From Treponema sp. UBA937 (GTDB taxonomy: Bacteria > Spirochaetota > Spirochaetia > Treponematales > Breznakiellaceae): DNA of 23,316 bases. Made by a program: the position numbers and the translations under genes. The notes under the pieces were generated by a model, which was not told the origin of the DNA, made no database searches, and saw nothing but the letters and a program-made list of their open reading frames with translations. The DNA lies in the NCBI GenBank assembly GCA_002293455.1, contig DBDH01000033.1:1-23316 (forward strand), in the 5' to 3' direction. Below are positions 13,253 to 20,170 of the stretch, one piece after another (position 1 is the stretch's first letter; every line of letters begins with the position of its first letter).

Positions 13253-15343
13253 ATGGCAAAATTACCCAAAGCAATATACGCGCCAGGAGAGTTGGATAAA
13301 GTCCGTCAGAATTTAGGCGATATTGATAAAGACGAAGCAAAAAGAATGTCCGAGGTTCTTGGCGGTGAAATTGGCTGGGAAAGAACTCACAAGGAAGAAA
13401 CAAAGCTGCGTCAGCCTAAGGTCAGGAATGAAATAGTTGACGTCCATGTTAAAGGGTCCGGTTCAAATTATTCCAGAGGTCAGCCGAAACACCGGGTGGA
13501 ATTGCCTTTAGAAACGGAGAAAATAGACAAAATAAAAAAGGCTATTATTGATCCTGCTGATGATCCATCGGTTCCTATCAAATTATCCTACAAAGAGCGG
13601 GTGAAAATGGATCGATTCGCCGCTCAGCCGGAATTTGAGATAAAGAATTCTACGCAGGTATTTTATTCTGTTCTGTCGATTTTTACCGAAGCTCCCGATT
13701 ATGTGAACCCCGATTTTATAAACCGCCGAATGAAGGAAATTTACCGGAGAATCGAGGTTCTTGTAACAGCAATGCGGACGATGTTTCCCAGAAACAATTT
13801 GCAGCGTAATGAAAAAATAAAGCAAATATCAATGCTTGCTTTTTCTATTTTGGATATATTCCGATACTGGAATATTGAACGAATTTCTGCCGATTTAACA
13901 AAAATTCAGTCCCGGCCGCGTAATACAAAAATATCGGATTTTTCTGATATTCTTAAAGCGATTTACAAGCCTTTGTTTCTCCTGGATAAACTTGATCCGG
14001 AGAAGCACATGAAACAGACTTTTAAGCTGTTGTTGAAGGTTCTGTTTCTTGAAAATGCAGCATCGGAAGCAAAACAAAAAAATCAGGAAATGCTTCGGAA
14101 TGCCCTAAGCGCATATATGGTGATTCGAAGGGATATTCGCTATGTTTTATATCCAATGCTTATGAAGCTGCTTTCGGATCGTTGGATGACATACGATAAT
14201 TTTTTCAAATACAGAAAGAACCGGTTTATGAATTTTATCAACGCTTCTGAAGATGATCAAATTGTTCCGGGTTTGCAGGATGAAACGGCGGAGAATACGT
14301 CTCCGGAAGAGTCTTCTGTTGACGAACAAAATGCAAATGAGAATTCCCGGGAAACGCAGGAAGAAGAAAACCCGCACAGAAAAGCTTTTGATGAGAAGGA
14401 AGCAAAAGCGCTTTGCCACGGACAAAATATTTTGGAATCGCTTTTTCCTAAAGCAGGCTGGGAACGTATGTCTTTATATCCGGACTTTTATCCGTATTTC
14501 CGCAATATTTTTGATTTTCCTAAAGGATATGAGCTTGTTTCTCCAACCGATCCTATGCAGCAAATCATCGTTCTTATGTGGATCCTGGAAGAATTATTTT
14601 TCGGACTTCGTTATGTTTCTTTTGGGGTAAGTTCGGGACCGGAAGGAGCTGTTGAACGGCTCGATGAAATCGTGGGGAAAATTATGAATGAGTGGCCCGG
14701 ATACCGGGAAAATATGTTTGATAAGTTGTATGTATCACGATTAAGCGAATATTGCAGGATTCTGGATAGTTCACAAGATGATATATCTTCACATTCTCAA
14801 CGTGTTTTGAATGAAATGTATCTTCTAAAAAAATTTTGTTTTTTACCGTATTATAAATTCACACCACTTAGTCCGGCGACAATTAATAAACGGAGTGTGA
14901 ATGCGATTTATGCGGATGTTCGTACATTACGGCGCTGCTTGACTATTGTAGCAATCAACATAGAACAGGCGAATAAAAAAGGCGGTGCTGCCGCCTATGT
15001 TACTTGTGACGGAATAGATAATCCTTGGGATCCCTATAATTTCCAGGTTCCGAATCCTGTTTCTACAAGGATCGATGCTCTTTTGGCAGGAAAAGGACCG
15101 GGGCAGAAAAATAACGCATCTTTGATTTTCTTTACTCTTTCTGTCACGGTGGTCCTGGATCATCTTATGAACAATGACCGGAGCTGGGCTTACAAGGAAC
15201 AAGCCGGTTCGCTTTTTAGAAGTGTTGATGGTGAAGGACAGGTTCCTCTCATGGGTGTTGATGCCGTTATTGATGCCGATTCGATTTTTAAACAATCGAT
15301 AAAACAACGGGAACGAAAGGACAGTCAGGTTCAGCAGGATTAG
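13253..15343 (+). CDS. Unrecognised large helical protein
   Basis: I do not recognise this 696-residue protein; I suspect a spirochaete-specific family. The first ~110 residues are charged and low in hydrophobics. From about 120 long helices follow (for example MKEIYRRIEVLVTAMRTMF and AYMVIRRDIRYVLYPMLMKLL). Residues about 342-373 are an acidic Glu/Asn-rich insertion, and the C-terminal third is again helical. There is no signal peptide or membrane segment. AAGGA lies before its ATG inside the end of the upstream gene, so translation of the pair is probably coupled. Confidence 0.85.
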   Translation: MAKLPKAIYAPGELDKVRQNLGDIDKDEAKRMSEVLGGEIGWERTHKEETKLRQPKVRNEIVDVHVKGSGSNYSRGQPKHRVELPLETEKIDKIKKAIIDPADDPSVPIKLSYKERVKMDRFAAQPEFEIKNSTQVFYSVLSIFTEAPDYVNPDFINRRMKEIYRRIEVLVTAMRTMFPRNNLQRNEKIKQISMLAFSILDIFRYWNIERISADLTKIQSRPRNTKISDFSDILKAIYKPLFLLDKLDPEKHMKQTFKLLLKVLFLENAASEAKQKNQEMLRNALSAYMVIRRDIRYVLYPMLMKLLSDRWMTYDNFFKYRKNRFMNFINASEDDQIVPGLQDETAENTSPEESSVDEQNANENSRETQEEENPHRKAFDEKEAKALCHGQNILESLFPKAGWERMSLYPDFYPYFRNIFDFPKGYELVSPTDPMQQIIVLMWILEELFFGLRYVSFGVSSGPEGAVERLDEIVGKIMNEWPGYRENMFDKLYVSRLSEYCRILDSSQDDISSHSQRVLNEMYLLKKFCFLPYYKFTPLSPATINKRSVNAIYADVRTLRRCLTIVAINIEQANKKGGAAAYVTCDGIDNPWDPYNFQVPNPVSTRIDALLAGKGPGQKNNASLIFFTLSVTVVLDHLMNNDRSWAYKEQAGSLFRSVDGEGQVPLMGVDAVIDADSIFKQSIKQRERKDSQVQQD

Positions 15344-15345
15344 GC

Positions 15346-15480
15346 TTTTTCGGGTGTCAGGCACGATTGCGGTGGTTGAGGCTCCCGAAACCACATCGAG
15401 ACCATACGCAATGCGTTTTTTTCGCACGGGCCCTTCGAGTGCCTCAGGGACCAGCCTTCGAGTTTTTCGGGTAACAGGTA
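15346..15480. repeat. Repeat-like intergenic block
   Basis: Imperfect direct repeats of TTTTTCGGGT-NN-CAGG bound a 135-base segment (15346-15363 and 15463-15480, 15 of 18 identical). Inside are CCTTCGAG twice (15432-15439, 15455-15462) and an inverted pair GTGGTT/AACCAC (15372-15377, 15389-15394). The composition is more GC-rich than its surroundings and translates in minus frames to phrases typical of dispersed intergenic repeats. Whether it recurs elsewhere in the genome cannot be seen here. Confidence 0.45.
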
Positions 15481-15490
15481 CTCTCTTACC

Positions 15491-15519
15491 TTGAAAAATA
15501 TCCTGTTTTTTTCTAGATT
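15491..15519 (+). promoter_or_regulatory. Promoter of the hydrolase gene
   Basis: TTGAAA (15491-15496) and TAGATT (15514-15519) are 17 bases apart, each within two positions of consensus. The -10 ends six bases before ATG 15526, pointing to a transcript beginning at the start codon. Confidence 0.5.
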
Positions 15520-15525
15520 GCAGGT

Positions 15526-16440
15526 ATGATTGTTTCGTATACACCCGGCAAGACGATGATTCCCTGGTCTGATTTGCTTCCTTACGCAAAAATGCTGCAA
15601 ACCGGGAACGGCTCTCTCTTTTTTTACGATACGGAAAGCGGCCCGTCGGAACTTACCCTTGTTTGTATTCATGGCTTGGGTGATGAAGCGGATTCCTTCC
15701 GGCATCTGTTTTCGGGGCTTCGGACTCATTACCGGATGATAGCCCTGGATTTGCCCGGTTTTGGAAGAAGCGTCTCCGGAAAAAAAGCAACGATGAAAAG
15801 ACACGTTGAGGCGGTGGAACAGATTCTGGCTATGATTAACGGGCCGGCGGTTTTGATTGGCAGCTCAATGGGAGGGTTCATTGCGGAGGCAGCCGCCGTC
15901 CGGAATCCCGGTCAGGTGAAAGCGGTAATTCTTATGGACGGTGTTTTGCCGATGAAAACAAAACCGAGTCCCGGATTGCTGCTTATGGCGCTGCCTTTCT
16001 TGGGAAAATCCTGGTACAAAGCGTTCCGGAAAAATCACGATGCGGCTTATCAGTCTCTTATCCCTTTTTATGCTGATCTTGAAGCTATGCCGCAGGATGA
16101 TAAAGATTTTCTCCGCGGCAGGGTTATTGACCGGGTAGAAAGCGAACGTCAGTGCAGAGCCTATTTTTCATCCCTTAGGAGCATGATTGGGTATGTCGTT
16201 TTTTCATCCGGATCGATAACAAAAAAAATACGTCTTTTTCCCGGAAAGATTCTGATTATCTGGGGCTTGGAGGATTCTCAGATGCCGTTTAATACTCCCG
16301 GGGAACTCATGGCCATTCGGCAAGATTCTGTTCTTGAAAGATTTCCCGAGACAGGGCATTTGCCCCATCAGGAAAGGCCGAAAGAAACAACAAACGCAAT
16401 CCTGAAATTTTTAACGAGTCTCGATAAGGCTGCCGAATAA
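15526..16440 (+). CDS. Alpha/beta hydrolase
   Basis: A cytoplasmic serine hydrolase of unknown substrate. The fold markers appear in order in 304 residues: oxyanion HGLGD, the LDLPGFGRS turn, the nucleophile elbow GSSMGG (Ser114), the acid in WGLEDSQMP (Asp250) and the His in GHLPHQE (His278), so the catalytic triad is complete. There is no signal peptide. ATG 15526 has no Shine-Dalgarno sequence but lies six bases after a -10; an ATG at 15556 would shorten it by ten residues and cannot be excluded. It converges with the PHP gene, 15 bases apart. Confidence 0.85.
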   Translation: MIVSYTPGKTMIPWSDLLPYAKMLQTGNGSLFFYDTESGPSELTLVCIHGLGDEADSFRHLFSGLRTHYRMIALDLPGFGRSVSGKKATMKRHVEAVEQILAMINGPAVLIGSSMGGFIAEAAAVRNPGQVKAVILMDGVLPMKTKPSPGLLLMALPFLGKSWYKAFRKNHDAAYQSLIPFYADLEAMPQDDKDFLRGRVIDRVESERQCRAYFSSLRSMIGYVVFSSGSITKKIRLFPGKILIIWGLEDSQMPFNTPGELMAIRQDSVLERFPETGHLPHQERPKETTNAILKFLTSLDKAAE

Positions 16441-16455
16441 GGTTTGCTCTTGTCA

Positions 16456-17196
16456 TCATTTTAAGGATTGTAAGGCTTCTTTTCGTAATGCTTTTCGTTT
16501 TTCAATGAACGCTTCAAAATTCTCAACGCTGCTGTTGATGATCATCTCCGGGTTGGCGTTTGCTTCATCGAATATGGTTAATGCTTCCGTAAAAATACCT
16601 ACATCCGTATGATAATGGGCATCAGAACCGCATGACATAAGGACGCCGTTTTCAGTACATTTTTGCGCGATCATCTGGCAGTTTTTCTTTGAGCCGGATC
16701 GGACTCTAAACGAAGAGTTGTTGATTTCCAGCACTTTACCATACGCTTTTGCGGCATCGACTACCGCGTCAATATTGATAGGAAACGCTCCGTTACCGGG
16801 ATGGGATATGGCATCGACAAGCGGATTTGTGATAGCGGCAATCAAGGCTTCTGTGTTTACTTTTTCACTTTGAGGTTCAAAACACATTTCGTGAAACCCT
16901 GCCATGATGAAATCTAAATTTCCGGCATACTGCAAGGGAATATCTGTGCTGCCTTTTTTGTCAAGAATATTGCTTTCTATCCCCGAATAAAATCTGACAT
17001 CAAAAAGTACTTTGGGAATAACTTTCAGATTTCCAAAATGGTATCTATGAGGGGCTCCTCCCAGGGATGGACCGTGATCGGTTAAAACAAAACCGGCGAG
17101 TCCTCGTTTTTGGGCTGCTTTTGCAAGGTCATCAATGGTCGAATACGCATGTCCTGATGCTATCGAATGAGTGTGGGTATCAACAGAAATAATCAT
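16456..17196 (-). CDS. YcdX-type PHP-domain metal-dependent hydrolase
   Basis: PHP-domain proteins are trinuclear metal phosphoesterases; the YcdX group acts as phosphatase. The 246 residues follow YcdX closely: DTHTHS with His8 and His10, GHAYST with His16, LTDHGPS with His41, RGIE-type Glu74, AGFHE with His102, ISHPGN with His132, LEINNSSF and the C-terminal GSDAH. All expected metal ligands appear present. The physiological substrate is unknown. It stands alone on the minus strand, divergent from ktrB. The 17197-17324 gap holds only AT-rich promoter-like sequence. Confidence 0.88.
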   Translation of the reverse strand: MIISVDTHTHSIASGHAYSTIDDLAKAAQKRGLAGFVLTDHGPSLGGAPHRYHFGNLKVIPKVLFDVRFYSGIESNILDKKGSTDIPLQYAGNLDFIMAGFHEMCFEPQSEKVNTEALIAAITNPLVDAISHPGNGAFPINIDAVVDAAKAYGKVLEINNSSFRVRSGSKKNCQMIAQKCTENGVLMSCGSDAHYHTDVGIFTEALTIFDEANANPEMIINSSVENFEAFIEKRKALRKEALQSLK

Positions 17197-17324
17197 GCAA
17201 TAATCATCTTGTATCGGATACCTTTTGTCTACTCCCCTGTTTTATGCTAAAAAATTGATGTGTTTATCGCTAAAATAAGCCTTGATTAAATCCGGAAAAA
17301 GATTATCTTTACTATAAGAAAAAA

Positions 17325-18659
17325 ATGAATCTATTTAAACGAAACGATGCTTTTTATCTTCTCGCGTTCTTCATAATCATTATTGGTATTGGCGCGTTTT
17401 TTCTCATGCTGCCTGTATCGTGGGACGGGTTCCCCGATGACGCGTCTCCGTTAAATTTGATTGACGCGCTTTTTACCGCGGCTTCCGCGGTGTGTGTTAC
17501 CGGCTTGAGTTCTGTGAACACGGCGGGGTTCAGCCGTTTCGGTCAAATTGTGATTATCTTGTTAATACAAATCGGCGGATTGGGAATTATCAGTTTTACA
17601 TCGATTTTGATGACGATTCCGGGGAATAGGCTTCCTATTAGGCGGGTTAATACCATCCGCAGTTTTTTTGTGGAAGGCGTTGAATACGATACAAAGAAAA
17701 TCGTCCGGCATATTATTTCTTATACGATTCTGATTGAAGCGTTCGGCGCGGTGCTTCTTTCCCTTCTGTTTTATAGGGCAGGGATTGATGATTGGCTTTA
17801 TGCCGGAATTTTTCACGCAGTGTCGGCTTTTTGCAACGCGGGATTTTCGCCGTTTTCAGATAATCTGGCGGGCTTTGTTAGGAACATTCCTGTGCAGCTT
17901 GTAATCATGATGCTTATTATCCTTGGGGGAATAGGCTTCATTGTAATCAGCGACGTTTCGAGAAAATTGTTTCGTAAAAAAAGACACCTTAGCTATCACA
18001 GTACCGTTGTGTTATCAATGTCGGGAATCCTCATTTTATTCGGTACGGTCTGGTTTCTTGTCATGGAATACAATCGATGCTACGCGGGCTTGAGTTTTCC
18101 TGCCGCTTTAACGAACGCGGCGTTTCAGGCCGTTACGCCAAGAACAGCCGGGTTTGAGGTGATACCGCAGAACCTGTTAAGCCAGCCGTCAAAAATACTT
18201 TCTGCCGTATTGATGGTATTCGGCGGCGCTCCGGGATCGATTGCCGGGGGAATAAAAGTTACAACGTTATATGTCATCATTGCCGTAATGATCAGCCGTC
18301 CTGATAAAAACGGAGACATTAAAATCCGCCATCATCGATTGGGAGCGGAGACAATTCACAATGGAACGATGTATTTTTTAAAAGCGGTCGCGCTGGTGTT
18401 TTTCTGTTCCGCGGTATTAAGCGTTATTGAAAGTTTTAATGGGGCAAGTCTGGAGTGGATTCTCTTTGAAGTTTTTTCGGCGTTTGGAACGGTCGGATTA
18501 ACGCTTGGGCTGACTTCGGAATTAAGCGTCTTGGGAAAATTAGTCATTATCGGGGTTATGTTTGCGGGAAGAGTCGGGCTCATTGCTCTGGCGTTTCCAT
18601 CATCAAGACATAAAAATTATGATATAACCTATCCCGAAGGAAATATTATACTGGGGTAA
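17325..18659 (+). CDS. ktrB: KtrB/TrkH-type potassium uptake channel subunit
   Basis: This inner-membrane subunit conducts K+ (often Na+-dependent) and is gated by a cytoplasmic KtrA ring. The 444 residues carry about eight membrane helices and four pore loops with the filter glycines: AVCVTGLSSV, SAFCNAGFSPF, VTPRTAGFEV and SAFGTVGLTLG. A glycine-rich stretch (FGGAPGSIAGGIKVTT) after the third pore loop resembles the flexible gate of KtrB. The length fits KtrB better than TrkH, which is usually longer. There is no Shine-Dalgarno sequence; TATAAG (17313-17318) ends six bases before ATG. ktrA begins four bases after its stop. Confidence 0.9.
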   Translation: MNLFKRNDAFYLLAFFIIIIGIGAFFLMLPVSWDGFPDDASPLNLIDALFTAASAVCVTGLSSVNTAGFSRFGQIVIILLIQIGGLGIISFTSILMTIPGNRLPIRRVNTIRSFFVEGVEYDTKKIVRHIISYTILIEAFGAVLLSLLFYRAGIDDWLYAGIFHAVSAFCNAGFSPFSDNLAGFVRNIPVQLVIMMLIILGGIGFIVISDVSRKLFRKKRHLSYHSTVVLSMSGILILFGTVWFLVMEYNRCYAGLSFPAALTNAAFQAVTPRTAGFEVIPQNLLSQPSKILSAVLMVFGGAPGSIAGGIKVTTLYVIIAVMISRPDKNGDIKIRHHRLGAETIHNGTMYFLKAVALVFFCSAVLSVIESFNGASLEWILFEVFSAFGTVGLTLGLTSELSVLGKLVIIGVMFAGRVGLIALAFPSSRHKNYDITYPEGNIILG

Positions 18660-18663
18660 AAAA

Positions 18664-19380
18664 ATGAAACAAATAGCGATTTTAGGATTAAGTCATTTTG
18701 GAAAAAGCGTACTCGATGAGCTGATCAATTTGAATGTCGATGTTTTTATCATAGACAAAAACCGCGAAGTAATCGATACCTACAAAGACAGTTCCGCCGG
18801 CGCGGTTGTGCTTGATATCCTCAATATTGAAAATCTTCAGAAGGTTCTTCCTTCCGGAGTGGACGCGGTTGTTATTGATATGGGCGACAGCATTGAAGCG
18901 TCCATTCTCGCGGCGAGTTACTGTTCCAAGCTGAAGGTGAAGATGATTATCGTGAAAGCCGAAACGGAAGCTCACGCGGAAATTCTTGAATTGGTGGGAG
19001 CGACAAAAATCATTTTTCCCAACAAAGAAGCGGCAAAGCGTGTTACACCTCTCTTGCTCTCGGATGTTCTTCTCAATTATTTCCCGATAAGCGAAAGTAT
19101 TTCCATCGTAGAAATTGAACTTCCCAAGTTTATGATTGGCAAAACGGTTCTTGATTCAGAACTTCGATCTAAATATAATTTAAACCTCATTGCGGTCCGT
19201 CAGCCGGATACCAAGTTTCAGCAGTTCACCATAGACTACCGTTTTAAAGTCGGTGATATTGCGCTGTTTTCCGGCGATGATACATCGTTGGATGAATTTA
19301 CAGGAGAGATATTCAGCCAAAAAGAACACAAAACAATCAATGAAAGATTCCGTGAGTTTTTTGGCACAAAAAAAACATGA
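18664..19380 (+). CDS. ktrA: KtrA/TrkA-type potassium uptake regulator (RCK)
   Basis: KtrA binds ATP or ADP and cyclic di-nucleotides and forms the octameric gating ring beneath KtrB. The 238 residues hold a Rossmann-type RCK_N domain (IAILGLSHFGKSVLDEL, then VFIIDKN) and an RCK_C domain from about 150 (SIVEIELPKFMIGKTV to FKVGDIALFSGDD). The usual GxGxxG motif reads GLSHFG, with Ser in the second glycine place, which may tune nucleotide preference. It follows ktrB by four bases and overlaps the next gene by four (ATGA). Confidence 0.9.
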   Translation: MKQIAILGLSHFGKSVLDELINLNVDVFIIDKNREVIDTYKDSSAGAVVLDILNIENLQKVLPSGVDAVVIDMGDSIEASILAASYCSKLKVKMIIVKAETEAHAEILELVGATKIIFPNKEAAKRVTPLLLSDVLLNYFPISESISIVEIELPKFMIGKTVLDSELRSKYNLNLIAVRQPDTKFQQFTIDYRFKVGDIALFSGDDTSLDEFTGEIFSQKEHKTINERFREFFGTKKT

Positions 19381-20099
19381 AACAAGCGATTGTCCGATTC
19401 ACTCAAGAAGGATTGATATACGTTGATCAAGAGGATGATCCGGAATTTATTGCCCGCGTTATGGATGGTGAAAACTATGAAGAAGAATTCTGTATAGCAA
19501 GAGATTTTTCTCCTGAGTTTATTGCCGGACTGATGGCCGCGGGATTTTTGGTTATGTCCCTGGACTTGAAAGGACCAAAAGACGATACCGTCCCTTCAAG
19601 GTTAACAATCTTGATGCCGAAACATCATTATACCCGGAACCTTTTGTTTTTTGATCGCTTACACATCGGCAAAACCGTAAAGCGTTTTCTTAATCGCTAT
19701 GAATTAAAAGCTGATGATAATTTTGAGCATATTCTTCAACGCTGTGTCGATACTCATGGTGATGGGTGGCTCACCGAAGAGCTTTGCAAATCACTTGTCT
19801 CTTTGTGGAAAAATCCGGTTCCGCCGGTAAAAATGGCTGCGTTTGGACTGTACCGCGAAGGAAAACTTGCTGCCGGAGAAATCGGAGTTGTTGCCGGTAA
19901 AGTATATACAAGTTATTCCGGATTCCGAACCGAAAATAATTCCGGCAGCGTTCAGATTATAAAAACGGCAAAATACCTTGAAGAAGCAGGATTTGCCTTT
20001 TGGGATTTGGGGATGCCTTTAGATTATAAATATTTATTTGGCGCGGTAGATGTTTCAAAAAGTGAATTCGTGGAACTTTTCAATAGAGCGCAGAGGTAA
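19377..20099 (+). CDS. Leucyl/phenylalanyl-tRNA-protein transferase-like (Aat)
   Basis: Aat adds Leu or Phe to proteins with N-terminal Lys/Arg, marking them for ClpS/ClpAP. The 240 residues follow the family order: CIARDFSPEFIAGLMAAGF (like the GGDLSP segment), NFEHILQRCVDTHGDGWLTEEL, then VKMAAFGLYREGKLAAGEIG and a GNAT-like core ending FWDLGMPLDYKYLFGAVDVSK. The usual GESMFS strand reads YTSYSGF and the DxQ/HL motif near the end reads DLGMPL-DYKYLFGA, so it is a diverged member and the activity is not assured. It overlaps ktrA by four bases, an odd partner for a potassium system. Confidence 0.6.
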   Translation: MKQAIVRFTQEGLIYVDQEDDPEFIARVMDGENYEEEFCIARDFSPEFIAGLMAAGFLVMSLDLKGPKDDTVPSRLTILMPKHHYTRNLLFFDRLHIGKTVKRFLNRYELKADDNFEHILQRCVDTHGDGWLTEELCKSLVSLWKNPVPPVKMAAFGLYREGKLAAGEIGVVAGKVYTSYSGFRTENNSGSVQIIKTAKYLEEAGFAFWDLGMPLDYKYLFGAVDVSKSEFVELFNRAQR

Positions 20100-20156
20100 A
20101 GAATCTTCCGTGAATAGAGGATTTGAAAATAAGACTTCTTCATTTATCATAAATAT

Positions 20157-20164
20157 GTTAGAAT
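20157..20164 (+). promoter_or_regulatory. Extended -10 of the debranching enzyme gene
   Basis: TGT-TAGAAT is an extended -10 (TG one base upstream of the hexamer) that ends six bases before ATG 20171. No Shine-Dalgarno sequence is present. A weaker pair TTGAAA (20123-20128) and TATCAT (20145-20150) lies upstream. Confidence 0.45.
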
Positions 20165-20170
20165 TAACGT

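Noticed and set aside
14927..15804. Minus-strand reading frames across the 15344-15525 gap
   Set aside because: They run through the repeat-like block and antisense to real genes on both sides; composition is Arg/Ser/Gln-rich and not gene-like.
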